From JBBQXY01 sp051004815 (GTDB lineage Bacteria > Chloroflexota > Ktedonobacteria > Ktedonobacterales > Ktedonobacteraceae): DNA of 64,000 nt. Where the stretch lies: the NCBI GenBank assembly GCA_051004815.1, contig JBPCJY010000245.1, positions 12,030-76,029 on the forward strand. The letters run 5' to 3'. Positions 7,119 to 16,057 of this stretch are shown here, one piece after another (the first letter of the stretch is position 1; the number at the start of each line of letters is the position of its first letter). The notes under the pieces were generated by a model that saw nothing but the letters and a program-made list of their open reading frames with translations, was not told the DNA's origin and ran no database searches. The position numbers and the translations under genes are program-made.

Positions 7119-8576
7119 TCACGCTCCTCTATACTCGTAGTGCGAAGGAGGTTCAGACGTGTCCTGATTATCGCCATCTCGCTTTGCCGGTGGTGGCAAC
7201 AAGAAGGGGCCGGAATGCTGTTCTTCCGCTCCTTGCTGTCCTTCACCAATTTGTTTTTTCTGTATGCGTTCGACCTTCACCTGTGTAATGCGTCTTCCTC
7301 GCGTGGTTAAAACGGTAAAAGTCAGGTCATTGAACGTGCCGGTATCGCCAACGTTGGGAATTTTGTCGAGCTGTGCGTAGAGGAATCCACCCAGGGTCTC
7401 ATAATCTGAATCATCCAGGTGCGTATCCATCAATTCATTGAACTCATCTATGCTGATCTTGGCGGCAAAAATGTATTCATTTTCATTCACCTGCTCATAC
7501 AATTTCTCTTCGCGGTCATATTCGTCCTGGATGTCGCCCACGATCTCCTCGACAAGGTCTTCGATGGTCACTAAACCAGCGACCGAGCCATATTCATCGA
7601 CGACAATCACCATATGCACATGATTTTGTTGCATCTCGCGCAGTAGATCATCCAGTTTTTTGGTTACAGGCACAAAGTAGGCTGGGCGTACCAAATCGCG
7701 AATAAGCAGCGCATTATGGTTTTCGCGCAGTTGTTTGAGCATATCTTTGGTATAGAGGACGCCGATAATATCGTCGATACTTTCCTTGTAGACAGGAATA
7801 CGCGAGAAGCCGCCCTGTAAAGCCAGGTCAACAGCTTCGTCAACGGTGGCATCGCTCTCCAGCGTCACCATATCAATGCGGGGAATCATCACTTCGCGCA
7901 CGGTGGTGTCGGCAAACTCGAAGATACTATGGATCATCTCGGTCTCGTCTTCTTCGAGCACACCTTCTTCCTCGCCTACGGTGACAAGGAGGCGAAGTTC
8001 TTCCTCAGTCACAAACGGGCCACCATGCTTTACCTGTCCACCCATCACACGTACAAGAGAGGTGGTAATCGCTCCCAGGGACCAGACAATAGGTTGTAAG
8101 ACCCAGGCGGCATCACGCACTGGGCGGACAAAGATCTTAGCCCAACGCAAGGGGTTTTGTACCGCGGCAGTCTTGGGTGTAATCTCACAAAAGATGAGCA
8201 CAATTAAAGAGATGAGGATAGTTGCGATAAGGTCGCCCAGGCTCCCGGCATAGCGCAAGGCCAACACTGTGGCCATACTGGAAGCCACAATGACAGCGAC
8301 GCTGTTGATAACCAGGATGGTAGAGAGAAACTTGTTCGGGTTCGCGAGCAGATGATCGATCTCAATACCCTTTGGATCGCCATCTTCCACCAGATTTTTG
8401 AGTTTGATGCGGCTGATTGAGGTAAAGGATGTTTCAGCAGCAGAAGCTAATGCACAAAGGAAAAGCGAGACAATCAAGGCTGTGAGTTGTAACCACGCTT
8501 GTGCATCAAATGACGGAAATTGAAAACCAATGTCGGCGGCTATACTTGCTAAGCCAATGCCGTCCATAACAGCCAT
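7119..8576 (-). CDS. CNNM/CorC-type hemolysin-family membrane protein
   Basis: The DUF21/CNNM transmembrane domain covers about residues 25-205 with several hydrophobic helices (LIVSLFLCALASAAETSF; ILVINSVAVIVASSMATVLA). A CBS-domain pair follows (VREVMIPRIDMVTLESDATV and IRDLVRPAYFVPVTKKLDDL ... DEYGSVAGLVTIEDLVEEIVG), then the CorC_HlyC C-terminal domain and a polar tail. Relatives are linked to magnesium or cobalt export or regulation; haemolysis is a historical label. Its ATG overlaps the glmU stop by one base (TAATG), with AAGGAG inside glmU, indicating translational coupling. The ion specificity cannot be read from the sequence. Confidence 0.92.
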   Translation of the reverse strand: MAVMDGIGLASIAADIGFQFPSFDAQAWLQLTALIVSLFLCALASAAETSFTSISRIKLKNLVEDGDPKGIEIDHLLANPNKFLSTILVINSVAVIVASSMATVLALRYAGSLGDLIATILISLIVLIFCEITPKTAAVQNPLRWAKIFVRPVRDAAWVLQPIVWSLGAITTSLVRVMGGQVKHGGPFVTEEELRLLVTVGEEEGVLEEDETEMIHSIFEFADTTVREVMIPRIDMVTLESDATVDEAVDLALQGGFSRIPVYKESIDDIIGVLYTKDMLKQLRENHNALLIRDLVRPAYFVPVTKKLDDLLREMQQNHVHMVIVVDEYGSVAGLVTIEDLVEEIVGDIQDEYDREEKLYEQVNENEYIFAAKISIDEFNELMDTHLDDSDYETLGGFLYAQLDKIPNVGDTGTFNDLTFTVLTTRGRRITQVKVERIQKKQIGEGQQGAEEQHSGPFLLPPPAKRDGDNQDTSEPPSHYEYRGA

Positions 8577-10015
8577 TACTCCTTTTTGCTGCCCTCAGCC
8601 ATAGAACCTTCGGCAGGTTGGGACATTTGGGACATACGCAACACCCGCGCAGGAACACCAGCAACAAGGACACCGGGAGGGACATCTCTGATAACGACCG
8701 TGCCAGCCCCTGTATGCGCCTGCTCACCCACTGTGACGGGAGCTACTAACATTGTATCACTTCCAATAAACGCTCCGTCACCAATCTCCGTATGATTTTT
8801 TCGTACTCCATCAAAATTGCACGTAATCGTCCCTGCTCCGATATTGACATGCTCACCTACCGTAGCATCGCCGAGATAACTAAAATGGTGCATAGCGGTT
8901 TCGGCACCCACAGAGGAATTTTTCACTTCAGCAAAGTTCCCCATATGTACATTACGTGCCAGATAGGCACCGGGGCGACAATGGCTGAAAGGGCCAACGC
9001 TTACTTCGTCCTCCAGGGTAGTCTCTTCCAGAGCAGAATTACGGATCACGCAGGAGTTGCCGACGGTTGATTGATAAATCGTTGTTCCTGGGCCAATGCG
9101 ACATTGCGCTCCAATAGAGGTCTTCCCTGTAATCATTGTACCTGGCAGGATAACCGTATCGCTGCCAATGGTGACATCAGCATCAATGTAGGTAGTAGCC
9201 GGGTCAATAATGGTCACACCTGCATACATATGCTGCTCAAGAATGCGACGGCGATAGAGTTGCTCAGCTCCCGCAAGCTGGACACGATCATTGATGCCAA
9301 TGGTCTCTTCAAGCGAACCGATTACTGTGGCAATCGTGTGTCCCTGCAAGCTCGCAATACCGATTACGTCAGTGAGATAATATTCTCCGACGGCATTTCT
9401 TGGTAACGATTGGAGGGTCGGCCACAACCAGGCGCGATCAAAGCAGTAGACGCCAGAGTTGACCTCATCAATGCGCAATTGTGCTTCGGTGGCCCGCTTC
9501 ACTTCGACAATCTCCAATACGCGCCCTTGGGCAGTACGCACGATGCGACCATAATCACTGGGCAAGGTGGCATGCGCCGTCAGGAAAGTGATTGTTGCCT
9601 GTTGTCGTAGGTGTTCCGCCACCACGCGTGCCAGCATCTCGCCTGTGATGAGAGGAGTATCGCCATAACAGACGAGCACGGTTTGCGGTTGCGGATCGAG
9701 CGCGTCTACGGCAGATTGCGCGGAAAGCACGGCACTGCCTGTTCCCGATAGCTCTTCCTGGATAGCATAATGGCAGCGCGAAGCAAAGACGGCTTTAATC
9801 TGCTCAGCTTCGTGACCAAGGACGACAATAGGACGATGGGTAGTAACCTGGGTTGCGGGAGAAATGGCATTGAGTGCGGAGGGAATAGCTTCTACGGCAT
9901 TCAACACATGCTCAAGCAGTGGTACTCCTGCCAATGGATGGAGCACCTTGGGCAATGCAGAACGCATCCGTGTACCTTTACCTGCTGCCAGTACGACGGT
10001 CGCATATGTATTCAT
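8576..10015 (-). CDS. glmU: Bifunctional GlmU: GlcN-1-P acetyltransferase / GlcNAc-1-P uridyltransferase
   Basis: Makes UDP-GlcNAc for peptidoglycan in the cytosol. The N-terminal pyrophosphorylase domain has the nucleotide loop VVLAAGKGTRMRSALPKVLH and the CYGDTPL motif with the catalytic Asp. The C-terminal half is a left-handed beta-helix of hexapeptide repeats (VTIGSDTVILPGTMI and so on) ending with GNFAEVKNS, HFSYLGD and NIGAGTITCNFDG, the acetyltransferase core with its His. Length 479 is close to the family norm of about 455-480. It is the first gene of a glmU-CNNM-mvaB group and lies downstream of tRNA-Gln on the same strand. The ATG has only a weak Shine-Dalgarno sequence. Confidence 0.96.
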   Translation of the reverse strand: MNTYATVVLAAGKGTRMRSALPKVLHPLAGVPLLEHVLNAVEAIPSALNAISPATQVTTHRPIVVLGHEAEQIKAVFASRCHYAIQEELSGTGSAVLSAQSAVDALDPQPQTVLVCYGDTPLITGEMLARVVAEHLRQQATITFLTAHATLPSDYGRIVRTAQGRVLEIVEVKRATEAQLRIDEVNSGVYCFDRAWLWPTLQSLPRNAVGEYYLTDVIGIASLQGHTIATVIGSLEETIGINDRVQLAGAEQLYRRRILEQHMYAGVTIIDPATTYIDADVTIGSDTVILPGTMITGKTSIGAQCRIGPGTTIYQSTVGNSCVIRNSALEETTLEDEVSVGPFSHCRPGAYLARNVHMGNFAEVKNSSVGAETAMHHFSYLGDATVGEHVNIGAGTITCNFDGVRKNHTEIGDGAFIGSDTMLVAPVTVGEQAHTGAGTVVIRDVPPGVLVAGVPARVLRMSQMSQPAEGSMAEGSKKE

Positions 10016-10142
10016 AATAAGATGTACAAACCCTTTTTAGTCGGCTCTTGTTTCAAGGGAAAAGGGCCTTGCTGAAACGTAACCAATGTCCTTTTATATT
10101 GTGCTATGCTCCGCAACCAGCCACGTTCCCTTACAAAAAAGG

Positions 10143-10214
10143 CTCGGGCGCCAGGATTCGAACCTGGGAATGGTAGATCCAAAGTCTACTGCCTTACCAC
10201 TTGGCCACGCCCGA
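10143..10214 (-). tRNA. tRNA-Gln (anticodon TTG)
   Basis: On the minus strand the acceptor arms TCGGGCG and CGCCCGA enclose a cloverleaf: D arm TGGCCAAGTGGTAAGGCA, anticodon stem GTAGA/TCTAC with loop CTTTGGA (anticodon TTG), and T arm with GGTTCGAATCC. Discriminator G; CCA is not encoded. A T-rich run follows at 10134-10140. Confidence 0.95.
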
Positions 10215-10250
10215 TCATCAATCAGCCTACTGAACCGTAGGCACGTTGCG

Positions 10251-10279
10251 ATTATAACATGCTGCCAGGGTATTGGCAA
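10251..10279 (-). promoter_or_regulatory. Promoter of tRNA-Gln
   Basis: Reading the minus strand, TTGCCA (10279-10274) and TATAAT (10256-10251) are separated by 17 bases, about 37 bases before the tRNA 5' end. Confidence 0.7.
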
Positions 10280-10308
10280 GATGCTAATGCATTGTAATTT
10301 CCCCAAAA

Positions 10309-10500
10309 TTACTTTTCCTCGTCCCTCCTAATTCTTCGCTCTTCTACAAACTTCTCAAAATCATCGCCACGGACACGAAGGACATTCCCAAAACGGTATG
10401 CGTTCAGCGACCCTTCACGGATATAAGTACGTATGGTTTCTTCTTTTAAGCTAAGACGTCTCGCCACTTCTTCGACTGAGAGAAAATCTTTATCACTCAC
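10309..10500 (-). CDS. Small helix-turn-helix (excisionase-family) DNA-binding protein
   Basis: A 63-residue protein with a MerR/Xis-type winged helix-turn-helix: FLSVEEVARRLSLKEETIRTYIREGSLNAYRFGNVLRVRGDDFEKFV. This fold binds DNA and occurs in excisionases and in many chromosomal small regulators. The GTG at 10500 is chosen because the domain begins right after it; the frame continues to another GTG at 10539. It lies upstream of tRNA-Gln on the same strand and is divergent from an HNH gene. No integrase is nearby, so an excisionase role is not supported. A similar protein is encoded at 60.1 kb. Confidence 0.75.
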   Translation of the reverse strand: MSDKDFLSVEEVARRLSLKEETIRTYIREGSLNAYRFGNVLRVRGDDFEKFVEERRIRRDEEK

Positions 10501-10665
10501 GGTAGCACCCCGTTTTCTGGTAATTATAAGCCAAGACACAAATCCACGTCAATGGGCCTTGACGGAAAGAGGAAAAAGCATTTATACTAGCATCGATGTG
10601 TAAAGACTAGTGTCCATAAGGATGTAGAGGCATCCAATGGAAGAGGCTAGCACTGGAGGAAACTG

Positions 10666-11139
10666 ATGCCCCTTAAAGACCGATATCAGTCCGAGAAGTG
10701 GAAGGAATACCAACGAAACTATCAGCGTAGTTGGCACCAACGCAACAAGGAGAAGCGACTGGCAAGGCTGTATGAGAAAAAGGCGGCTATCTATGAGTAT
10801 GTTCAGAACATCAAAAGTCAACTACGCTGTACAGATTGCGGTGAGCGACATCCGGCGACGTTACAGTTTCACCACTTAAACTCAGAGAACAAGACGTTTA
10901 CCATTGGCGATGCAGTCAATAAAGGGTTTAGCCTGGATAGAATCAAGAAAGAAATCGAGAAGTGCATCGTCTTGTGTGCCAACTGCCACTTTATTCGACA
11001 CTACAACATGCGGAATAAAAAGCAAACCAGCTCAGGCATTGCTGGAGAACTCGAGGAACTCAACACTCTCCTGGCCGTTAGTCCAGAAGAGGAAGAGGCT
11101 TACAATATGCAGTTTGGGGAAAGCGGTGACGCCGAATAG
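10666..11139 (+). CDS. HNH-endonuclease-like protein
   Basis: The 157-residue protein has a very basic N-terminus (lysine/arginine rich to about residue 45), then CTDCGERHPATLQFHH ... KCIVLCANCHFIRH. The four Cys of CxxC and CxxCH bind a structural zinc, and the FHH pair with the later His resembles the HNH beta-beta-alpha-metal motif. Such proteins are DNA nicking or cleaving enzymes, common in phages and as free-standing homing-type nucleases. GGAGG precedes the ATG at good spacing. A tail rich in Glu follows the domain. Target unknown. It may be a relic of a mobile element near tRNA-Gln, but no attachment site or integrase was seen. Confidence 0.72.
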   Translation: MPLKDRYQSEKWKEYQRNYQRSWHQRNKEKRLARLYEKKAAIYEYVQNIKSQLRCTDCGERHPATLQFHHLNSENKTFTIGDAVNKGFSLDRIKKEIEKCIVLCANCHFIRHYNMRNKKQTSSGIAGELEELNTLLAVSPEEEEAYNMQFGESGDAE

Positions 11140-11201
11140 GGGTTGGTGTTTCTCCGAACTTGCAATAGTTCTGGCTCTCTGGAGTTCCTTTGTTGCCGAT
11201 G

Positions 11202-11246
11202 TATCACTTGTATCACTTGTAGCACTTGTAGCAGTTGTGTTGGTTG
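11202..11246. repeat. Degenerate 9-bp tandem repeat
   Basis: Five consecutive 9-mers: TATCACTTG, TATCACTTG, TAGCACTTG, TAGCAGTTG, TGTTGGTTG. The array lies between the HNH gene and the 3' end of the molybdopterin oxidoreductase gene and is not in a convincing gene. Confidence 0.7.
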
Positions 11247-11282
11247 TAGCAGCCAGTTTTTTTGAATGGAAGTTATATCCAC

Positions 11283-13409
11283 TTAACAGGCTTCCACCAC
11301 TACCATGTTGGTATAGAAAGTGCTATTACCACCAAAGTCGGCCAGTCGATCGGAGGTTGTCCAGTTGACATTGCGCTGGTCGGGGCTGAACCTGGGCCAC
11401 CATACTGTTGTGGTCGCCAGGACACCGGGACGTACCTCTTCGGTCACATGAGCAAGCAGTTGGCACGAGCCGCGTTCATTGCTCACACGCACCGTCTGCC
11501 CGTGGCGGATGCCACGCGGGGCGGCGTCACGAGGATGAATACGCAGCGTCGGAGCGTGTTCTTTCGTCCTCAGCAGTTCTTGATTGGCAAAGGTCGAGCT
11601 AATAAAGTGATGAGCGGCTGGACACAACAAGGGCATGGGCGCATTCGCTACAGGTTGCGCCTGCTCCGGTATACGTGACTCGATCTCAGGCACCCAATTG
11701 GGTACGGGATCATAGCCTTTGGCGACGGCCTGTGCCGAGTAAAACTCGACCTTGCCGGAAGGCGTGCGAAAAATCCCATCGGCAAATGGTACGCGCTGCT
11801 CGATTGGAATGGGGAACGGGATCGCCCCTTCTGTCTGAAGACGCTCAAGTGTTATATCAGCCAGGAAGGGATTGTGCTCCTTTGAGGCGTCCAGCACTTC
11901 TTGAATGACAGCGTTCGCATCCGCCTGGAGCCAGGGCTCGCTAAAGCTCATAGCGGCAGCCAGTAAGCGCATAACATCCCAGTTACTACGCGCCTCTCCT
12001 TGTGGAGCGATGGCTGGCATATTATATTGGAGCGTGAGATGCCCATATGGTTTGTGCAGGTCAACATGTTCAAGCTGACTGGTAGCGGGCAAAATGAGAT
12101 CGGCAAAACGGGCCGTATCCGTCTCGAAGAGATCATGGACGACGGTGAACAGGTCGTCGCGCATCAAGCCATCGATAATCTTGCTGGCATTAGGCGCGGA
12201 AGCTACCGGGTTCGCATTGTAGACGTAGAGGGAATGGACTGGCGGGTGCGCTTCGCCGGTAAGGATGGCGCCCAGGCGATTCATATTCAGGATACGCGGT
12301 TCAGGTGGATTCACCTGCTCGTTGTGATGGGTGACAGCGTCGTCGTCCCAGCGCAGCCAATCGCTGGTACTGTACATCAAGCCACCTCCCAACTGGCCGT
12401 ATTGACCGGTGATGGCTGGCAGACAGGCAAGGGTGCGCACAGTTTGCCCACCATTGGTATGGCGGTTGATGCCATCAGTTACGCGCAAAAGGGCCGGGGT
12501 GGTCGTGGCGTAGCTTCGAGCAAGTTCGACTATCGTCTCCATGGGCAGTCCGGTGATCTGCGCGGTTCGTTCCGGTGGGAATTGCATGATGCGTTCGAGC
12601 AATTGTTCCCAGCCAAGAGTATGAGCAGCAATCCAGGCGGGTTGATGCAGGTTCTCAGTGACCATCACATACATCATACTGAGGGCCAGTGCGGCATCAG
12701 TGCCGGGGAAAGGTTGGATATGCCAATCGGCTGAACGGGCCGTCAAGGTCCGAATAGGGTCGATGACGATGATACGTGTTCCATTGTGCTGCGCTTGACG
12801 CAAAAATGGCATCATATGCGGAGCGGTGCTGGCAGGATTGCTACCCCAAATGAGGATAAGTTTGCTATGAATGAGCAACTCCGGTGGTGGAGAGAGACGA
12901 CCACCAATAGTGAGCGTGACCGCTTCCTCGGCGGCATGGCCGCAAATAGAGCGTTCCAGGCCACAAGCTCCCAAGCGCTGCCAAAAGCGACCATTGGTGA
13001 CTGCCCCATTGACCAGGCCCAATGTACCCGCGTAACTGTATGGTAGGATACACTGCGCTCCATGCTGGGCAATGATATCGTTCCAGCGTCCGGTGATCTC
13101 CGCGATAGCCTCGTCCCATGTGATACGTTCAAACGCGCCGCTGCCTTTCGGACCAACGCGCCGCATAGGGTAGAGTACACGGTCAGGATGATAGACGCGA
13201 TCCAGGTAACGATTGACCTTGGCACAGAGCCAACCTTTTGTTACCGGATGATCGGCACGACCGCGTACAGAGACGGCTCGCCCTTGTTCATCTACCTGTG
13301 TCTCCAATGCACAACAATCGGGGCAATCATGGGGACAAGAGCCATACACGACGTGAAGCTGTTTTTGCTCACTGGTTGATGCAATTGGCGTAGATGTTTT
13401 CGGCGACAT
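11283..13409 (-). CDS. Molybdopterin-dependent oxidoreductase (DMSO reductase / formate dehydrogenase superfamily)
   Basis: The N-terminal [4Fe-4S] motif is CPHDCPDCC with a distal Cys in GWLCAKVNRY. Molybdopterin-binding segments include IWGSNPASTAPH, the FxDTARFADLILPAT motif and the C-terminal MopB dinucleotide-binding domain (LRIHPRDAAPRGIRHGQTVRVSNERG). The enzyme would oxidise or reduce a small substrate with a Mo or W bis-MGD cofactor; the substrate cannot be deduced. No twin-arginine signal is visible, so it is probably cytoplasmic. Start MSPKTSTP is preferred (AAAGGAT upstream) over a start 15 codons earlier. The divergent neighbour is a Rieske oxygenase; moaA at 58.8 kb makes a cofactor precursor. 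Length 708 is normal. Confidence 0.9.
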   Translation of the reverse strand: MSPKTSTPIASTSEQKQLHVVYGSCPHDCPDCCALETQVDEQGRAVSVRGRADHPVTKGWLCAKVNRYLDRVYHPDRVLYPMRRVGPKGSGAFERITWDEAIAEITGRWNDIIAQHGAQCILPYSYAGTLGLVNGAVTNGRFWQRLGACGLERSICGHAAEEAVTLTIGGRLSPPPELLIHSKLILIWGSNPASTAPHMMPFLRQAQHNGTRIIVIDPIRTLTARSADWHIQPFPGTDAALALSMMYVMVTENLHQPAWIAAHTLGWEQLLERIMQFPPERTAQITGLPMETIVELARSYATTTPALLRVTDGINRHTNGGQTVRTLACLPAITGQYGQLGGGLMYSTSDWLRWDDDAVTHHNEQVNPPEPRILNMNRLGAILTGEAHPPVHSLYVYNANPVASAPNASKIIDGLMRDDLFTVVHDLFETDTARFADLILPATSQLEHVDLHKPYGHLTLQYNMPAIAPQGEARSNWDVMRLLAAAMSFSEPWLQADANAVIQEVLDASKEHNPFLADITLERLQTEGAIPFPIPIEQRVPFADGIFRTPSGKVEFYSAQAVAKGYDPVPNWVPEIESRIPEQAQPVANAPMPLLCPAAHHFISSTFANQELLRTKEHAPTLRIHPRDAAPRGIRHGQTVRVSNERGSCQLLAHVTEEVRPGVLATTTVWWPRFSPDQRNVNWTTSDRLADFGGNSTFYTNMVVVEAC

Positions 13410-13696
13410 GAATGATCCTTTCACAGCACAATAGATATGTCTCGCATAAACCAACTGTGCATCATTTTGGCACTGACGTCAAGAGCCAAAGAGGCATATT
13501 ACCACCCTGACAATAATTCACAGACCACGCTTCTCTGGCATTGGATGAATTGCTGTGGTATCATGCATATACTATCATCAGTAGGTGCGTGAGAACTAAC
13601 AGAGAGCGTACACGCGGCCTTGCTATGATAGGAGTTGACAGCGTTTTTTCCATGGCGTTCAATCACCCGCGCTCTCGTATAAGGGACAATTTTTCT

Positions 13697-14812
13697 ATGA
13701 GTACGACAATCGGTGCCAGCTCTCCTTTTCTCTCGACGTTTCCTGGCCGCTATTACTATGATCCTGCGCTGTATGAACAGGAGCAAACGCGCATCTTCTC
13801 CGGGATGTGGGTCTATGCCGGAGTAGCCAATACCCTGAGCGAAGCGGGAGATTATAAAGTTGTCACCGTTGCGAACGAAAGTGTCATCGTGATACGCAAT
13901 AAGCAAGGAGAACTGCAAGCGTTCCTGAATGTCTGTCGGCACCGGGGAGCACGATTGTGCAGCGAGGCAGTGGGACACCTCAAAGGCTCTATCCAATGCC
14001 GCTATCATGCCTGGACGTATGGATTGGATGGGCGGCTCATCGGAGCACCAAATGTCCTCAATCTTGACGAATTTGATCGTGATGCCTACGGTCTCTTCCC
14101 TGTGGCCCTGGAAATCTGGGAAGGATTAATCTGGCTGAATATCGCGGACACTCCTCCATCGCTTGCTGAGCAGCTCAATGACCCCGCGGTGTATGAGTTT
14201 GGTGGTAATGGGCCGGTTGCTCGCTATGGCATAGCGAATTTGCGGGTGGCAAAAACTATCACGTACGATGTTCATGCCAACTGGAAATTGATCATGGAGA
14301 ACACGCTGGAATGCTACCATTGTGGGCCTATGCATCCAGAACTGTGTGCGCTCTTGCCCAGTTATCGCTCAGGAGTCATTGACGGCGATACGGGAGCGAC
14401 ATTGGCTGAGGAAGTTGAAGCCTTTACCATTACGGGTAAGGCCAGTCGTCCACCACTGCCCGGTCTGCTGCCTGAAGATCACCGACGCTACTACGGCTTC
14501 TTTGCCATGCCAAACGTCTTTATAAACTTGCTCAGTGACCATGTCGTAATTGATAGTCTCGAACCATTGGGGCCGACAATGACGCGAGTCACCTCTGAGT
14601 GGCTGTTCGATGCAGGCGTGATGAGTCGCCCTGACTTTGACCCAATGGATGCCGTCGAAATTCTTGATTTGGTCAACCGCCAGGACTGGGTTGTCTGTGA
14701 GCTGGCTCAGCCTAATATGGCCTCTAAAGCCTTTGTACACGGTGGGAATTATGCTCCGCTTGAGCATCATATCCGTGGATTTGTTGACTATATCCTGGCA
14801 AAAATGGACTAA
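13697..14812 (+). CDS. Rieske-type aromatic ring-hydroxylating oxygenase, alpha subunit
   Basis: The Rieske [2Fe-2S] motif is CRHRGARL ... CRYHAWTY, and the mononuclear iron site is suggested by ENTLECYHCGPMHPELC (the usual D/N-x2-H-x4-H arrangement). The family hydroxylates aromatic rings or demethylates quaternary amines using electrons from a separate reductase, which is not encoded nearby. The start MSTTIGASSPFL at 13697 is preferred (AAGGGA about 10 bases upstream) because the domain begins there; the frame extends 52 codons further with no family similarity. It ends in a 4-base tail-to-tail overlap with the TetR gene. Substrate unknown. Confidence 0.9.
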   Translation: MSTTIGASSPFLSTFPGRYYYDPALYEQEQTRIFSGMWVYAGVANTLSEAGDYKVVTVANESVIVIRNKQGELQAFLNVCRHRGARLCSEAVGHLKGSIQCRYHAWTYGLDGRLIGAPNVLNLDEFDRDAYGLFPVALEIWEGLIWLNIADTPPSLAEQLNDPAVYEFGGNGPVARYGIANLRVAKTITYDVHANWKLIMENTLECYHCGPMHPELCALLPSYRSGVIDGDTGATLAEEVEAFTITGKASRPPLPGLLPEDHRRYYGFFAMPNVFINLLSDHVVIDSLEPLGPTMTRVTSEWLFDAGVMSRPDFDPMDAVEILDLVNRQDWVVCELAQPNMASKAFVHGGNYAPLEHHIRGFVDYILAKMD

Positions 14813-15435
14813 ACTGCGGCAATGCCTTTAAAGTAGATGCGCCCAAGATGCCTCACCAGTTCCTGTGGCGACATCTTCTCCTCAACAACTAAATGTTTAT
14901 ACGCCTGGGGAGAGAGCAAACTAAAGAAGGTGCTCAGCATTACAGAGGTGGGGATGAGCATGTCGAACTCGCCACCAGCTTTGCCTTCCTCTAACAATGC
15001 TGAGATGATTGCCGCAAGTTGCTCTAAACGGGTACGCAACTGCTCCTTCTTCTCGATGAGCCCTGTGCGCACATCCATGTTGCTGTAGAAAGAGAGCAGC
15101 AACTGCATGCGCTTGCCCAGCAATCCCTGGTACATTTCATGGAGAATGTTCTCTAGCCTGGCCCGAGCAGTTGATGATGCGGCGGCAATCTGGACGACGG
15201 TGAGCAGAAATGTTTCCAACTCACGCTCAAAGAGGGCAAAAACCATGTCTTCCTTACTGGGAAAGTGGAGGTACACCGTGCCTTTAGCAACACCTACACG
15301 AGACGCGATCTCATCCATTGAGGTGTCGTAATAACCTTTTTCCGCTAACACTTGCTCGGCGACTTGCAAGATCAGGTCTGCTCGTTCCTGACGCTGCCTC
15401 TCTTTCAGAGGGCGATGGGGAGTTCCTGTTTGCAT
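14809..15435 (-). CDS. TetR/AcrR-family transcriptional regulator
   Basis: A TetR helix-turn-helix lies at residues 16-62 (ADLILQVAEQVLAEKGYYDT, then MDEIASRVGVAKGTVYLHFPSKEDM). The C-terminal ligand-binding half is unclassified. GGAGGTGA precedes the ATG. TetR proteins usually repress their own or adjacent genes until a small ligand binds; the convergent Rieske oxygenase is a possible but unproven target. A short inverted repeat at 15518-15533 upstream is a candidate operator. Confidence 0.92.
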   Translation of the reverse strand: MQTGTPHRPLKERQRQERADLILQVAEQVLAEKGYYDTSMDEIASRVGVAKGTVYLHFPSKEDMVFALFERELETFLLTVVQIAAASSTARARLENILHEMYQGLLGKRMQLLLSFYSNMDVRTGLIEKKEQLRTRLEQLAAIISALLEEGKAGGEFDMLIPTSVMLSTFFSLLSPQAYKHLVVEEKMSPQELVRHLGRIYFKGIAAV

Positions 15436-15517
15436 CTTGTCACCTCCATTGGTAGTACCTGGTCTGAATGATAAAACTCGACTTTTAGCATGGGGATTGA
15501 CTCCTAGAAATATTTTT

Positions 15518-15533
15518 ATGACCTCTTAGTCAT
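15518..15533. promoter_or_regulatory. Candidate TetR operator
   Basis: ATGAC-CTCTTA-GTCAT, two 5-bp inverted arms with a 6-base spacer, lies about 85 bases before the tetR start in an otherwise unassigned gap. Weak evidence. Confidence 0.35.
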
Positions 15534-15730
15534 TATTCTTATCACAGGGTCAGCATATTGTCAAGATGGTGTATACAGCACAGGATCTGTGAATGATTGC
15601 GGTCGCCCTGGTACACAGCACCGCATGCTTGTTGTAAGAATTGATGAAAGCAGTACAATGACCAGGTGGGGTATGCTGTCACTGCTACATAGGCAGCAGC
15701 ACTCGGTTTGGATGTTGGTTGGAAGAGAGG

Positions 15731-16042
15731 ATGGATGAGGATATGAGGATGGAAGAAGCCCACACTCCCGCAGGTTACTTTATAACAATCGCCGCCGTGC
15801 TTGGTGGCGCATTATTGATGCCGTCGTTCCCCGTATTTATAATCGTCGTTAGCCCCTTACTCTTACTTGGCATATTGGCCTATGCACTGCTACGTACAAA
15901 ACAAAGTAAGGCACGCAAACATGCTGTGTCCACAGGGGCCAGCACGGTACCTACTTGCACGCAGGTTTCCACAGCAAGACAGGTTGCCGCTGAAGAGGCA
16001 AATGGTAGCAAGCAGACGGAGCGCGAAGCAGTTTCTGTCTGA
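15731..16042 (+). CDS. Small membrane protein of unknown function
   Basis: The acidic N-terminus (MDEDMRMEEAH) is followed by two closely spaced hydrophobic segments (YFITIAAVLGGALLMPSFPV and FIIVVSPLLLLGILAYALL) and a basic-to-polar cytoplasmic tail of about 50 residues. This suggests a helical hairpin in the cytoplasmic membrane. The start is uncertain: ATG codons at 15731, 15743 and 15749 and a TTG at 15719 share purine-rich upstream sequence. No family recognised. It converges on the DinG-like gene with 15 bases between stops. Confidence 0.55.
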   Translation: MDEDMRMEEAHTPAGYFITIAAVLGGALLMPSFPVFIIVVSPLLLLGILAYALLRTKQSKARKHAVSTGASTVPTCTQVSTARQVAAEEANGSKQTEREAVSV

Positions 16043-16057
16043 ATATAATGACAGAAG

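Noticed and set aside
10143..11139. A possible integrated element at tRNA-Gln (HTH excisionase-like and HNH genes next to it).
   Set aside because: No integrase, no duplicated tRNA 3' end and no phage structural gene were found within the neighbouring sequence.
11150..11368. A hydrophobic frame (VSLVSLVALVAVVLVV) across the 9-bp repeat array.
   Set aside because: The frame begins inside the HNH gene in another phase, has no start signal, and overlaps the 3' end of the molybdopterin oxidoreductase; the hydrophobic run is simply the translated repeat.
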